A stretch of 64,000 bases of DNA from Bacillus sp. DNRA2 (GCF_012843265.1 NZ_JABAIT010000007.1:114716-178715), one strand, 5' to 3'; positions 1-9,096 are shown, counted from the stretch's first letter. The notes: generated by a model from the sequence alone, not told the origin. Program-made: numbers and translations.

Positions 1-392
1 AGCGCCGTAATCAGAAGCCGCTTGAATTTTTTAACGATTGGGGAATTCCTACAAGTGCTTCGATTGCGGAAGCTAAAAGCTGTTATGAACAATTTTCGAT
101 AATCGGTTCAGGGGGTATACGGACAAGCCTCGATGCCGTTAAGGCAATAGCTTTAGGAGCGTCTGCAATTGGAGTCGCTGGCCGTTTTCTCAAGATATTA
201 TTAGAGCAGGGGATCGAGCCATTAATGACTGAGGTGAGCCAAATTCATCAGGAACTTGCAATTATTATGACCGCTTTAGGAGCAAAGACTATTGCGGAGC
301 TGCAGTCAGTTCCTATTGTCATTTCTGGGAATACCCATCATTGGTTAACTGAGCGAGGGATTGATACAAAGCAATATAGCCAACGCTGTTAA
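1..392 (+). CDS. fni: Type 2 isopentenyl-diphosphate isomerase, C-terminal part (5' end outside window)
   Basis: The reading frame enters at the window edge and runs about 130 codons to TAA at 390-392. The visible part has the FMN-binding TIM-barrel end of type 2 IPP isomerase: FFNDWGIPT, then the phosphate-binding IIGSGGIRTSLDAVKAIALG and AGRFL. The enzyme interconverts isopentenyl and dimethylallyl diphosphate and so feeds the heptaprenyl synthesis encoded further right (hepS/hepT). It sits at the same place, left of ypzI-yphA-der, as fni (ypgA) in B. subtilis. It is cut by the window edge, not visibly broken. The identity rests on motif recognition and neighbourhood. Confidence 0.9.
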   Translation, partial: RRNQKPLEFFNDWGIPTSASIAEAKSCYEQFSIIGSGGIRTSLDAVKAIALGASAIGVAGRFLKILLEQGIEPLMTEVSQIHQELAIIMTALGAKTIAELQSVPIVISGNTHHWLTERGIDTKQYSQRC

Positions 393-410
393 AACTTTAT
401 CATAATAAAA

Positions 411-441
411 AAGCTCGTCGCAAAAGCCGACGAGCTTTTTC
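411..441. terminator. Bidirectional intrinsic terminator between fni and ypzI
   Basis: AAGCTCGTCG (411-420) pairs with CGACGAGCTT (428-437) and is followed by a T run on the plus strand. An A run precedes it, so it can also end the convergent ypzI transcript. Confidence 0.88.
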
Positions 442-597
442 TTATTCATTCTCTAAACTATGCTTAGAATCATTTAATTTTCTAGCTTCTTCTGGGCTAG
501 ACATTTTTGTCGACCCGGGATAATGAAGCGCTTGATCGCGATCTGGTTCCGATCTGTGACTTTTTCTCAGCTTTTTTTCTTGGCGATCCTTACCCAT
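442..597 (-). CDS. ypzI: YpzI family small protein
   Basis: This is a 51-residue charged protein starting MGKDRQEKKLRKS with a central HYPGSTK motif and PEEARK, which I recognise as the YpzI family. No biochemical function is established that I know of. An upstream in-frame ATG at 678 would add 27 residues of non-conserved sequence. The start at 597 is preferred because a very strong ribosome site (GGAGGAGGTGG on the minus strand, 603-615) lies just upstream of it and the family begins there. It is convergent with fni and divergent from yphA, as in B. subtilis. Confidence 0.85.
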   Translation of the reverse strand: MGKDRQEKKLRKSHRSEPDRDQALHYPGSTKMSSPEEARKLNDSKHSLENE

Positions 598-699
598 CTT
601 AAACCACCTCCTCCTCTTAACATGAATCAATCTTAAATGTTTCATTCGTTTGTGAATGAAGTACATAAACATGACCAATAATGGAAATGTTAGGAGGGA

Positions 700-1314
700 G
701 TGTCTATCGAAGGAATACTGTTTTATTGGGTCGCTTGGATATTTTGGATTATTGCAACATTTTTCATGAAACGGAGCGAGGCATATCGTCTTAACATATC
801 TTTGTGTGGTTTAATTGCCATCATTCTCAATCCATATCACATAGAGATTTTTGAATTTCGGGTTAATGCATCACTCTTCATTTTTTATTTCTTTGCTATT
901 ATGCAAATCGTGAAATTATCAAAAGGACCGATTCTTTACACGTTTATCTGTTCCTATATCATCATGATGGCTTATGCAAGCTTTTTACTGTTTGAATTGT
1001 ACGATCCAGTATGGGTGTTGTTTGATAGAAACTGGCTCTTGGGTGTGATTCTTTGCTATTTGTGTGTGTTACTACAGCAGTTAAAATGGAACCGAGCTTA
1101 CATACTTATCGTCGGGATGGTTCAAGGTGATATGATTTTCTCGATGGTTTTACAAAGGATTGGTATTGACTATAATATCGGCTCAGGTGCATTCCAAGAT
1201 GTATTTGCTACAAGCCTTGCCGCATTATTTATATGGAGTATTGCGGAAATGATTCTTGTGAATATGGATCAATATGTAAATACGCACATAAGGGGGAAAC
1301 AAAAATCAACATGA
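700..1314 (+). CDS. yphA: YphA-like integral membrane protein
   Basis: A 204-residue, highly hydrophobic protein with about six predicted membrane segments and almost no soluble region. Its place between ypzI and the YIEGIA gene matches B. subtilis yphA. Its function is unknown. The start is uncertain: the GTG at 700 lies only about two bases after the strong AGGAGGG (692-698), whereas normal spacing would fall on ATC at 706. The protein is expected to begin around here because the first membrane segment starts immediately. Its stop overlaps the next start (ATGA at 1311-1314), indicating translational coupling with the YIEGIA gene. Confidence 0.8.
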   Translation: MSIEGILFYWVAWIFWIIATFFMKRSEAYRLNISLCGLIAIILNPYHIEIFEFRVNASLFIFYFFAIMQIVKLSKGPILYTFICSYIIMMAYASFLLFELYDPVWVLFDRNWLLGVILCYLCVLLQQLKWNRAYILIVGMVQGDMIFSMVLQRIGIDYNIGSGAFQDVFATSLAALFIWSIAEMILVNMDQYVNTHIRGKQKST

Positions 1315-2210
1315 CTGAATACACCTTGCCAATTGCTTTTGGCGTTGTGATTGGCACCATATCTAGAATCTATATGCTTAGGACAGATTATCGACAATAT
1401 CCCACCTATTTGCATGGAAAAATCATCCATGTTGCGTTAGGATTTATTGCTGCTGGGTTGGGTACTGTCGCGATTCCTTCAATCTTAGAGGAAGAGTTTA
1501 CAGCCATTACTTTTTTAACAATTGCTGCTAGCCAGTTTCGAGAAGTTCGCAATATGGAGCGTAATACGCTAGCGGAGTTGGATCGTTATGAAATGGTGCC
1601 TCGGGGTGCAACTTACATTGAAGGGATTGCGATTGCTTTTGAGAGTCGGAATTATTTGGTGATTTTCACTTCTTTAGTTTCAACGATGGGTTATTTACTC
1701 GTAAACATTTGGGTTGGTTTACTTGCAGGTATCATTTCTATTTTTATATCTCGTTCGCTTATGTCTGGTGGGAAAATCAGAGATATAGTTGAAATAGAGT
1801 TTGTTCAACCAAGATTTGAAGGTGCAGGATTATATGTAGATAATATTTATATTATGAACATTGGTTTGCCGAAACGTCAGGAAGAGGTATTAAGGTATGG
1901 TATGGGCTTTATCCTTAAGCCCAAAAGCTTTGATGCCAGAGCGACACTAGCCAACCTCGGACAACGTCAAGCAATCCTTCATGATGTTTCAACAGCGTTG
2001 GGCGTTTATCGTGACTCGGGTACACCGGCCTTAGTCCCTTTGGCTAAAAGAGACTTAGATGATGGGAGAATTGGCGTTTTTGTGCTTCCGCAGGAAAAGG
2101 ATATTGAAAAAGCGATAAAAATTATTGGTGCAGTCCCAACTCTCGAGAATGCGATTCGAATGCCTACAGAACGTAAAAAGGTGGAACCAGCAGGAGGATC
2201 GGATAAATGA
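1311..2210 (+). CDS. yphB: YIEGIA family membrane protein (YphB-like)
   Basis: The protein has 299 residues from ATG 1311, with N-terminal membrane segments followed by a soluble C-terminal half. The family-defining YIEGIA motif is visible (ATYIEGIAIAFESRN). An upstream in-frame ATG at 1233 would lie deep inside yphA and is not favoured. The start chosen overlaps the yphA stop as ATGA; the nearest ribosome-site-like sequence (AGGGGG, 1291-1296) is 14 bases away, which is long. It is followed with a 4-base overlap by the small partner gene. The exact role is unknown; members occur in spore-forming Firmicutes. Confidence 0.82.
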   Translation: MTEYTLPIAFGVVIGTISRIYMLRTDYRQYPTYLHGKIIHVALGFIAAGLGTVAIPSILEEEFTAITFLTIAASQFREVRNMERNTLAELDRYEMVPRGATYIEGIAIAFESRNYLVIFTSLVSTMGYLLVNIWVGLLAGIISIFISRSLMSGGKIRDIVEIEFVQPRFEGAGLYVDNIYIMNIGLPKRQEEVLRYGMGFILKPKSFDARATLANLGQRQAILHDVSTALGVYRDSGTPALVPLAKRDLDDGRIGVFVLPQEKDIEKAIKIIGAVPTLENAIRMPTERKKVEPAGGSDK

Positions 2211-2392
2211 CAGTTGACAAATATATTTTAGCTGTAGTGACAACGAATATTAAGAAGATCCCGTTTGGAACAAATGTATTTCAATGCGAAACAAAAGAGG
2301 AAATGGAGTACATCGGGGCAAATCTTGAAGCGATTCTTGATGGTATTGCCCATGCGCTATCAGAGGAATTGATTATTATTGTTAAACATTGA
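2207..2392 (+). CDS. Small protein partnered with YIEGIA (capping complex subunit family)
   Basis: A 61-residue soluble protein beginning MTVDKYILAVVTTN. Its ATG overlaps the stop of the YIEGIA gene (ATGA, 2207-2210), so the two are translationally coupled. Public annotation commonly labels this small gene as a capping complex subunit for YIEGIA; the biochemical meaning of that name is not evident from the sequence. No enzyme motif is visible. The assignment is by position, size and coupling. Confidence 0.72.
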   Translation: MTVDKYILAVVTTNIKKIPFGTNVFQCETKEEMEYIGANLEAILDGIAHALSEELIIIVKH

Positions 2393-2451
2393 GTGATAAA
2401 CCAAGATTATCATTGCTTGGAAGTTTTTCCTTTGATACACTATTGTAGTTA

Positions 2452-2481
2452 GACCCTTCTCATGCAGAAGGGTTCTTTTCT
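2452..2481 (+). terminator. Intrinsic terminator after the yphA-YIEGIA operon
   Basis: GACCCTTCT (2452-2460) pairs with AGAAGGGTTC after a short loop, followed by TTTTCTT. Confidence 0.85.
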
Positions 2482-2606
2482 TATGAATGTAAGAAGAGTG
2501 GTGCCATATAAGACTAAAATGTATAGTCTTGATAACCTAATGAATTTGATATTTTATAAATTTTTGTCATAATGTTTTTAGGCAAGGAAAAGAAAGGGTG
2601 GTTTTT

Positions 2607-3917
2607 TTGGTAAAACCAGTAGTAGCCATTGTTGGGCGCCCGAATGTTGGAAAATCAACGATTTTTAATCGTATTGTCGGTGAACGTATATCAATTGTTG
2701 AAGATATTCCTGGTGTGACACGTGATCGTATTTACAGCTCAGCTGAGTGGTTAACACACGACTTTAATCTTATTGATACGGGTGGAATTGATATTGGCGA
2801 TGAGCCGTTCTTAGAGCAAATTCGCCAACAGGCCGAAATAGCAATTGATGAGGCTGATGTCATTATTTTTATCACAAACGGAAGAGAGGGAGTTACAGCA
2901 GCAGATGAAGAAGTTGCTAAAATACTCTATAAAACGAAAAAACCAGTTGTTCTCGCTGTAAACAAGGTGGACAACCCAGAAATGCGCGACCAAATCTATG
3001 ATTTTTATGCATTGGGTTTTGGAGATCCTTTTCCTATTTCCGGATCCCACGGATTGGGGCTGGGGGATTTATTAGATGAAGCTGCTAAGCATTTTCCTAA
3101 TACCAAGGACAAGGAATATGGTGATGATGTCATTAAATTTAGTTTAATTGGCCGTCCGAATGTAGGGAAGTCATCGTTAGTCAATGCGATGTTAGGGGAG
3201 GAACGGGTAATTGTTAGTGACATTGCTGGAACTACTCGGGATGCGATTGACTCTGATGTGACTGTAAATGGTCAAAGATACATTATCATTGACACTGCCG
3301 GTATGAGAAAAAAGGGTAAAGTGTATGAGACAACTGAAAAATACAGTGTCCTGAGAGCATTGCGGGCAATTGAACGTTCTGATGTGGTGCTAGTTGTAAT
3401 TAACGCTGAAGAGGGTATCATCGATCATGATAAGAAAATTGCTGGGTACGCACATGAAGCCGGACGGGCTGTTGTCATTGTTGTAAATAAATGGGATGCA
3501 GTCGAAAAAGATGAAAAAACAATGAAGGATTTTGAGCAGAAGATTCGTGAGCATTTTCTGTTCTTAGATTATGCCCCTATTGTATTCCTTTCAGCCAAAA
3601 CGAAAAAGCGGATTCATACACTAATTCCAATGATTGACATTGCTAGTGAAAATCATTCGAAACGAGTGCCAACAACAGTGTTAAATGATGTCATTATGGA
3701 TGCTGTGGCGATGAATCCGACGCCGACTGATAAGGGAAGACGCCTTAAAATTTATTATATGACACAGGTTTCGGTCAAACCGCCGACATTTGTGGTTTTT
3801 GTTAATGAACCGGAATTGCTTCATTTTTCATATGAGCGCTTTCTAGAGAACCGCATCCGCGATGCATTTGGATTCGAAGGAACACCGATTAAAATCTTTC
3901 CTAGGGAAAGAAAATAG
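2607..3917 (+). CDS. der: Ribosome biogenesis GTPase Der (EngA)
   Basis: The 436-residue protein, the usual length, has two tandem GTPase domains. The first has GRPNVGKS at residues 10-17 and the second [10 protein letters not shown] near residue 178, each followed by DTGG or DTAG and NK.D motifs. A KH-like domain follows. Der assists maturation of the 50S ribosomal subunit. The start is taken as TTG at 2607, six bases after the ribosome site AAGGGTGG; this gives the conserved [10 protein letters not shown] beginning. A GTG at 2598 overlaps that site. gpsA follows within 15 bases. Confidence 0.95.
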   Translation: MVKPVVAIVGRPNVGKSTIFNRIVGERISIVEDIPGVTRDRIYSSAEWLTHDFNLIDTGGIDIGDEPFLEQIRQQAEIAIDEADVIIFITNGREGVTAADEEVAKILYKTKKPVVLAVNKVDNPEMRDQIYDFYALGFGDPFPISGSHGLGLGDLLDEAAKHFPNTKDKEYGDDVIKFSLIGRPNVGKSSLVNAMLGEERVIVSDIAGTTRDAIDSDVTVNGQRYIIIDTAGMRKKGKVYETTEKYSVLRALRAIERSDVVLVVINAEEGIIDHDKKIAGYAHEAGRAVVIVVNKWDAVEKDEKTMKDFEQKIREHFLFLDYAPIVFLSAKTKKRIHTLIPMIDIASENHSKRVPTTVLNDVIMDAVAMNPTPTDKGRRLKIYYMTQVSVKPPTFVVFVNEPELLHFSYERFLENRIRDAFGFEGTPIKIFPRERK

Positions 3918-3931
3918 TAGGGGGGATATTG

Positions 3932-4993
3932 ATGAACAGAAAGAAGGAAAAAGTTGCGGTGATCGGAGCTGGAAGCTGGGGAACAGCGCTGGCTATTGTG
4001 CTTAGTGATAACGGCCACGAAGTACGCCTTTGGGGCCATAATGAAGCTCAAATTGATGAAATAAATCATTCGCATACGAACAAGAAATATCTTCCAGACA
4101 TCGAGCTTCCAACGACTATTAAGGGCTATTCATCCCTTTCTGATGCATTATCCGACCTTAACATCATCATATTAGCTGTACCAACCAAGGCGATCAGGGA
4201 AGTCATTAGAAAAATTGTAGATTGTAAGCCAGATCCTTTAACGATTGTTCATGTTAGTAAGGGAATTGAACCTGATACATTATTGAGAATTTCGGAAATT
4301 ATTGAACAGGAAATGGATAAAGCTTTATTACAGGACGTTGTTGTACTCTCTGGTCCAAGTCATGCAGAGGAAGTGAGTCTGCGGCACCCAACAACTGTTG
4401 CTGTTACTTCCCGAAATATGGTAGCAGCAGAGGGTATCCAGGATTTGTTCATCAATTCTAATTTCCGTGTATATACTAACCCCGACGTCGTTGGTGTCGA
4501 AATCGGTGGTGCTTTGAAGAATATCATCGCATTAGCTGCTGGTATATCCGATGGCCTGGGCTTTGGAGATAATGCTAAAGCAGCATTAATGACTCGTGGT
4601 TTAGCAGAAATCGCTCGTCTCGGTACTAAAATGGGTGCGAACCCATTAACTTTTTCTGGATTAGCGGGAATTGGCGATTTAATTGTGACCTGTACTAGTG
4701 TTCATTCCCGGAATTGGCGAGCTGGAAATATGCTAGGCAAAGGTAAAAGTCTTGACGAAGTATTAGATAATATGGGAATGGTAGTAGAAGGGGTTCGTAC
4801 CACTAAAGCAGCATATCAATTATCACAAAAATATGATGTAAGTATGCCGATTACCAATGTATTATATGATGTTCTCTTTAACGGCTTAAACCCTAAGGTG
4901 GGTGTTGAATCGTTAATGGGACGAATGAAAACTTACGAAATGGAAGATCTCGTAAATATTTTAGATGAAAGATCAACAGATTCAATAAATTAA
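3932..4993 (+). CDS. gpsA: NAD(P)H-dependent glycerol-3-phosphate dehydrogenase
   Basis: A 353-residue enzyme that reduces dihydroxyacetone phosphate to sn-glycerol 3-phosphate for phospholipid synthesis. The Rossmann motif [10 protein letters not shown] is at residues 12-21. The catalytic-lysine region appears as [13 protein letters not shown], followed by the substrate-binding [12 protein letters not shown] 3932 follows GGGGGGAT (3920-3927); the TTG one codon earlier is less likely. Gene order der-gpsA matches B. subtilis. A terminator follows about 100 bases downstream. Confidence 0.95.
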   Translation: MNRKKEKVAVIGAGSWGTALAIVLSDNGHEVRLWGHNEAQIDEINHSHTNKKYLPDIELPTTIKGYSSLSDALSDLNIIILAVPTKAIREVIRKIVDCKPDPLTIVHVSKGIEPDTLLRISEIIEQEMDKALLQDVVVLSGPSHAEEVSLRHPTTVAVTSRNMVAAEGIQDLFINSNFRVYTNPDVVGVEIGGALKNIIALAAGISDGLGFGDNAKAALMTRGLAEIARLGTKMGANPLTFSGLAGIGDLIVTCTSVHSRNWRAGNMLGKGKSLDEVLDNMGMVVEGVRTTKAAYQLSQKYDVSMPITNVLYDVLFNGLNPKVGVESLMGRMKTYEMEDLVNILDERSTDSIN

Positions 4994-5096
4994 TGATTTT
5001 ATAGGCATTTAGATGATACTTATTAGCCTTTTTTGCATACAATGCAACGAAGCAACTGGTAAATTGAACCGGTGTTTGGGTGTTTTAGTCAAATAA

Positions 5097-5139
5097 ACTG
5101 AAGTAAAGATAATGCCCCATCTTTACTTCAGTATTTTTT
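5097..5139 (+). terminator. Intrinsic terminator after gpsA
   Basis: A 13-base stem, ACTGAAGTAAAGA (5097-5109) with TCTTTACTTCAGT (5120-5132), is followed by a run of seven T. Confidence 0.93.
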
Positions 5140-5157
5140 TGACCTCATCCGTCATAA

Positions 5158-5209
5158 ATCACTCATTTCCTGCGATTGGATGATGCCAAACAGCAGGAAA
5201 ATGAGTGAT
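5158..5209. repeat. Long imperfect inverted repeat upstream of yphE
   Basis: ATCACTCATTTCCTGC (5158-5173) pairs with GCAGGAAAATGAGTGAT (5193-5209) with a single bulge and a loop of about 19 bases. No T run follows on either strand, so it does not look like a terminator. Its function is unknown. Confidence 0.7.
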
Positions 5210-5224
5210 TCTTATCAGAAAAAG

Positions 5225-5272
5225 TCGAAATGTTATTTTTTTATTAATTTCGTGTGATATAATACATTTCGA
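5225..5272 (+). promoter_or_regulatory. Extended -10 promoter of yphE flanked by a 9-base inverted repeat
   Basis: TGATATAAT (TATAAT at 5258-5263, with the upstream TG of an extended -10) lies 27 bases before the yphE start. The -35 region is only a T-rich tract. TCGAAATGT (5225-5233) and ACATTTCGA (5264-5272) form a perfect inverted repeat around it, ending about where transcription should start. Confidence 0.55.
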
Positions 5273-5289
5273 ATAAAGGAGTGTGGAGA

Positions 5290-5487
5290 ATGTCACCGGC
5301 TTTAGTAAAAATGTGGATTTCGTTAGCGGGAATGGGTTTAATGTTTTTGTCATTGGGGTTTATTTATCTTAGTCGCTTCAAGTTAAAGGGGTTTTTTAAA
5401 GCTATTACTGCCATTGTTGCCTATGGATTAATGATTTTATCCGGACTTATCATTCTTTTTGTTGTTTTAAGTGGACCAACTGAATAA
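5290..5487 (+). CDS. yphE: DUF2768 family small membrane protein YphE
   Basis: A 65-residue protein with two predicted membrane segments (WISLAGMGLMFLSLGFIYL and a second near the C-terminus) separated by a short basic loop, RFKLKG. The start at ATG 5290 follows AAGGAG (5276-5281) at normal spacing; the GTG at 5281 overlaps that site. Size, topology and position between gpsA and yphF fit YphE. Its function is unknown. yphF begins 28 bases downstream, so the two probably share one transcript. Confidence 0.8.
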   Translation: MSPALVKMWISLAGMGLMFLSLGFIYLSRFKLKGFFKAITAIVAYGLMILSGLIILFVVLSGPTE

Positions 5488-5515
5488 AAAATACATAGTA
5501 GCAAGGGTTGAGAAA

Positions 5516-6226
5516 ATGAAAAAAATCATACCATTTTTCCTGATCTTGCTGGTTAGTTTTGCGTTAACTGCCTGTATGTATCCTGAGGATGAACTAGCAC
5601 AAAATAAGATTCCATATGAGGATCAAATCAAAGCAGTCCAATCAGCAGTCAACCAATTTCGTGAAGCAAATAACGGTATTCTACCAATCAAGACGAAAGA
5701 AGCAGATACCCCGATTTATCAGAAGTATCCGATTGATTTCAAGAAAATTTCTCCAAAATTTATGGCTGAACCGCCTGGTAATGCCTTTGAAAGTGGCGGG
5801 ATTTTCCAATATGTCTTAATTGATGTGGAAACTAATCCGACTGTTAAACTATTAGATGTTCGGATGGCTGAAACCATCAGAGACATTAAAATTAGAATCC
5901 AAACGCAAGGTTATCCGCCATTTAAGGAAAAAATCACCAATAATGTTTTTACGTTGGACTATAAAAAATTGGGCTTTAAAGAAGAGCCATTTGTTGTGAG
6001 TCCCATTACACAAAAAAATCTTCCGCTGGTGATTGATGGAAACGCAGAAATATATGTAGATTATCGCAGTGATTTATATGAACTTTTACAAAAAAATGAG
6101 CACTCGTATAAACCAGGCGATGATATTCGTGAATTACTCACGAAAAATTCCTATTTTGTACCAGCGTATTCACTGCCGTATACGATTGATGAAAATTCAA
6201 AAGATCCAATCTTCTTGGAACCATAA
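5516..6226 (+). CDS. yphF: Lipoprotein YphF (DUF3939 family)
   Basis: The protein has 236 residues from ATG 5516. An N-terminal lipoprotein signal has a basic MKK, a hydrophobic stretch and the lipobox LTAC at residues 17-20, so it should be anchored outside the membrane through Cys20. The remainder is soluble with no catalytic motif that I recognise. An in-frame ATG at 5471 would put 15 extra residues before the signal peptide and is rejected. It lies just upstream of spoIVA, as in B. subtilis. Its role is not known to me. Confidence 0.8.
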   Translation: MKKIIPFFLILLVSFALTACMYPEDELAQNKIPYEDQIKAVQSAVNQFREANNGILPIKTKEADTPIYQKYPIDFKKISPKFMAEPPGNAFESGGIFQYVLIDVETNPTVKLLDVRMAETIRDIKIRIQTQGYPPFKEKITNNVFTLDYKKLGFKEEPFVVSPITQKNLPLVIDGNAEIYVDYRSDLYELLQKNEHSYKPGDDIRELLTKNSYFVPAYSLPYTIDENSKDPIFLEP

Positions 6227-6265
6227 TAGAATAAGCAATTAACGACCAACCGATAAATTAGTCAT

Positions 6266-6308
6266 AACCCTTTTACTACAAAATATATTGTAGGAGAAGG
6301 GTTTTTTA
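6266..6308 (+). terminator. Intrinsic terminator after yphF
   Basis: AACCCTT pairs with AAGGGTT (6297-6303), with an inner CTACAA/TTGTAG helix, followed by six T. Confidence 0.88.
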
Positions 6309-6403
6309 TTTAGAAAACCTGTTGCTTTAAAATCAGCTACATGAAACGAAATGACTTCCCTTTGATAAGTTTAAGGCAAGGAGGTAAAAAACTAAATAAA
6401 ATA

Positions 6404-6434
6404 GTCATAAGATGGTAGGACAACATCATAAATA
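6404..6434 (+). promoter_or_regulatory. Possible sigma-E promoter of spoIVA
   Basis: GTCATAAG (6404-6411) and CATAAATA (6427-6434), 15 bases apart, loosely resemble the sigma-E -35 (KMATATT) and -10 (CATACAHT). spoIVA is known to be sigma-E controlled in B. subtilis. The match is weak. Confidence 0.3.
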
Positions 6435-6512
6435 TATAGTGTCTTATAATACCTAACAAGCAATGAACAGGATATTCTTATCCCACTTACTCAAGAATCA
6501 GGAGGGGATCAT

Positions 6513-7991
6513 TTGGAAAAGATAGATATTTTTAAAGATATTGCCGAACGGACTGGCGGCGACATTTACCTAGGCGTTGTAGGGGCTGTACGCACTGGGA
6601 AATCAACATTTATCAAAAAATTCATGGAACTCGTTGTGCTACCAAACATCAGAAGTGAAGCCGAACGTGCTCGTACACAAGACGAATTACCACAAAGTGC
6701 TGCCGGAAAAACGATCATGACAACTGAACCCAAATTTGTCCCAAATCAAGCCTCCTCCGTTCATGTAGACGAAGGTCTTGAAGTTAATATTCGATTGGTG
6801 GACTGTGTTGGCTATACAGTACCAGGCGCAAAGGGATATGAAGACGAAAATGGTCCGCGGATGATTACAACACCATGGTATGAAGAGCCTATCCCATTTC
6901 ATGAAGCAGCGGAAATTGGGACGAGAAAGGTCATCCAAGAGCATTCTACTATCGGCGTAGTTATCACCACAGATGGAACCATTGGAGAAATCCCTCGCTC
7001 GAATTACATTGAAGCTGAGGAACGCGTGATTGATGAACTTAAGGAAGTTGGTAAGCCGTTTATCATGATTGTAAACAGTGCGCAGCCACATCATCCTAAT
7101 ACGGAGGCCCTACGCACTGAATTAGCTGAGAAATATGACATCCCAGTATTGGCAATGAGTGTGGAAAGCATGCGGGAATCTGATGTCATGAATGTACTAC
7201 GTGAGGCATTATATGAGTTTCCAGTGCTAGAGGTGAATGTAAATCTTCCAAGCTGGGTAATGGTGCTTAAGGAGAGTCACTGGCTTCGTGAAAGCTATCA
7301 GGAGGCAGTAAAAGAAACAGTTAAAGATATTAAAAGATTAAGAGATGTGGACCGGGTTGTTCACCAGTTTAGCGACTTTGAATTTATTGATCAAGCCGGG
7401 CTTGCAGGTATCGAAATGGGGCAAGGCGTTGCCGAAATTGACTTGTATGCACCGGATGACTTATATGATGAAGTATTGAAGGAGATTGTCGGTGTGGAAA
7501 TTCGAGGTAAAGATCATTTGCTTGAATTAATGCAGGACTTTGCCCATGCAAAAACCGAATATGACCAGGTTTCCGAGGCGCTAAAAATGGTGAAACAAAC
7601 TGGCTACGGCATCGCTGCACCTTCACTCGCCGATATGAGCCTGGATGAACCTGAAATCATCCGCCAAGGCTCACGCTTTGGTGTGAGACTAAAGGCTGTT
7701 GCACCATCCATTCATATGATTAAAGTTGATGTGGAATCGGAATTTGCACCGATTATCGGAACTGAGAAGCAAAGTGAGGAATTAGTTCGCTATTTAATGC
7801 AGGATTTTGAAGATGATCCACTTTCAATTTGGAATTCAGATATTTTCGGTAGAAGCTTAAGCTCCATCGTCCGCGAGGGAATTCAAGCAAAACTTTCGCT
7901 CATGCCGGAGAATGCAAGATATAAATTAAAAGAAACGCTAGAACGGATCATCAATGAAGGTTCAGGCGGGCTGATTGCGATCATTTTATAA
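6513..7991 (+). CDS. spoIVA: Stage IV sporulation protein A, coat morphogenetic ATPase
   Basis: A 492-residue protein, the same length as B. subtilis SpoIVA and visibly near-identical over long stretches. The Walker A motif GAVRTGKST is at residues 24-32, with the TTEPKFVPNQA and DCVGYTVPGAKGYEDENG segments of the ATPase domain. The conserved C-terminus ends GSGGLIAIIL. SpoIVA polymerises by ATP hydrolysis on the outer forespore membrane in the mother cell and forms the base of the spore coat. It starts at TTG 6513, six bases after GGAGGGG (6501-6507). It is flanked by terminators and so monocistronic. Its presence shows the organism makes endospores. Confidence 0.98.
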   Translation: MEKIDIFKDIAERTGGDIYLGVVGAVRTGKSTFIKKFMELVVLPNIRSEAERARTQDELPQSAAGKTIMTTEPKFVPNQASSVHVDEGLEVNIRLVDCVGYTVPGAKGYEDENGPRMITTPWYEEPIPFHEAAEIGTRKVIQEHSTIGVVITTDGTIGEIPRSNYIEAEERVIDELKEVGKPFIMIVNSAQPHHPNTEALRTELAEKYDIPVLAMSVESMRESDVMNVLREALYEFPVLEVNVNLPSWVMVLKESHWLRESYQEAVKETVKDIKRLRDVDRVVHQFSDFEFIDQAGLAGIEMGQGVAEIDLYAPDDLYDEVLKEIVGVEIRGKDHLLELMQDFAHAKTEYDQVSEALKMVKQTGYGIAAPSLADMSLDEPEIIRQGSRFGVRLKAVAPSIHMIKVDVESEFAPIIGTEKQSEELVRYLMQDFEDDPLSIWNSDIFGRSLSSIVREGIQAKLSLMPENARYKLKETLERIINEGSGGLIAIIL

Positions 7992-8009
7992 AAACCGATA
8001 AATTTTACT

Positions 8010-8037
8010 GGCTGACATCTCTATGTCAGCCTTTCTT
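8010..8037 (+). terminator. Intrinsic terminator after spoIVA
   Basis: GGCTGACAT (8010-8018), loop CTCT, ATGTCAGCC (8023-8031), then TTTCTT. Confidence 0.88.
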
Positions 8038-8384
8038 ATATTACAAAAACATCCAAATTTACATTGTAAATAGGGAAAAGGTGAAAAAGTTATTACAAAT
8101 ATGTTTCAGAAGATGAAAAGATTCCCATTATTTCGCGGAATCATCTTGATTAGCGGTTTTGATTGTGATAATCTTTTAACAGAATTAGCGTTATGATAGC
8201 TAAAAACCTTATCAATAAAGGGTTTTAAGCGGCTCAAAATACTTTTTTATCTAATTTTCTTAATATAGGGAATGAAGATAAATAAATATTCATCATGACG
8301 TATAAAATTCTGCAATATTGTTTAGAAATGTAGGTAGAAACCTATTTTTACTGAAACGAACACTTTCGGGAGGAGGTGAAAAGC
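8038..8384 (+). other. AT-rich intergenic leader upstream of hbs, no gene seen
   Basis: About 350 bases without a credible reading frame. hbs in B. subtilis has more than one promoter in the equivalent gap. The best candidate here is TTGATT followed 17 bases later by TAATCT (about 8149-8177), which is not convincing. A small TAGGT/ACCTA stem followed by T residues lies near 8331-8350. Confidence 0.4.
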
Positions 8385-8657
8385 ATGAACAAAACAGAAC
8401 TAATCAGCGCAGTAGCTGAGGCTAGTGAACTTTCTAAGAAGGACGCAACAAAAGCAGTTGATGCTGTATTTGATACCATTCTTGAAGCCCTTAAAAACGG
8501 TGATAAAGTACAATTAATCGGTTTTGGAAACTTTGAAGTTCGTGAACGTGCTGCTCGTAAAGGTCGTAACCCACAAACTGGGGATGAAATCGAAATCGCT
8601 GCTAGCAAAGTTCCTGCTTTCAAACCAGGCAAAGCGCTTAAAGATGCAGTTAAATAA
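8385..8657 (+). CDS. hbs: DNA-binding protein HU (HBsu)
   Basis: A 90-residue histone-like protein. It has the HU N-terminal dimerisation helices ([12 protein letters not shown]), the [18 protein letters not shown] beta-arm that inserts into the DNA minor groove, and the C-terminal [11 protein letters not shown]. It compacts the nucleoid and bends DNA non-specifically. ATG 8385 follows AGGAGGTG at ideal spacing; a start three codons upstream overlaps that site. A terminator follows at once. In B. subtilis the next gene is folE (mtrA); here it is mtrB. Confidence 0.97.
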   Translation: MNKTELISAVAEASELSKKDATKAVDAVFDTILEALKNGDKVQLIGFGNFEVRERAARKGRNPQTGDEIEIAASKVPAFKPGKALKDAVK

Positions 8658-8692
8658 TTACATAAACTTGCCTTGAGCGAATGCTTAAGCTC

Positions 8693-8723
8693 AAAGACCG
8701 CTGGAAATCCCGCGGTCTTTTTC
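8693..8723 (+). terminator. Intrinsic terminator after hbs
   Basis: AAAGACCGC (8693-8701) pairs with GCGGTCTTT after a loop of about 10 bases and is followed by TT. Confidence 0.87.
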
Positions 8724-8859
8724 AATGAATACAAATTTTTGTCCTAAACTCGAAACTTGTCGCCTTTGCTTGTGTTAAAATGGATATGCTAATATGTAAC
8801 TAATTAAATGGTAATATTTTTAATCATAATATTTACTAATACACAGGGGGTGACAATGA

Positions 8860-9096
8860 TTGGAAAAAAGAAGTTCGCTTAATAGTGAATATATCGTTAT
8901 TAAAGCAAATGAAGATGGTGTAAATGTCATTGGTTTAACGCGGGGTACTGATACAAGATTCCATCACTCAGAAAAACTTGATCGTGGGGAAGTGCTAATT
9001 GCCCAATTTACAGAACACACTTCTGCAATCAAAATAAGAGGTAATGCTAAGATTATGACAAGTTATGGTGAAATTGAAAGCGAGACAAAAAAATAA
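8860..9096 (+). CDS. mtrB: Trp RNA-binding attenuation protein TRAP
   Basis: A 78-residue protein clearly homologous to B. subtilis MtrB. The tryptophan-binding [16 protein letters not shown] and [11 protein letters not shown] segments are intact. The RNA-contacting residues correspond to Lys39, Lys58 and Arg60 (Lys37, Lys56 and Arg58 in B. subtilis). TRAP forms an 11-subunit ring that binds GAG/UAG repeats in trp leader RNA when loaded with tryptophan. The start is TTG 8860, six bases after GGGGGTGA; an ATG at 8856 is out of frame and opens only a nine-codon ORF. The usual upstream partner folE and the usual target trpEDCFBA are both missing from this neighbourhood. Confidence 0.96.
   Translation: MEKRSSLNSEYIVIKANEDGVNVIGLTRGTDTRFHHSEKLDRGEVLIAQFTEHTSAIKIRGNAKIMTSYGEIESETKK

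Noticed and set aside
6687..7094. 135-codon minus-strand frame inside spoIVA
   Set aside because: spoIVA is among the most conserved genes here; the opposite frame has no family resemblance or ribosome site.
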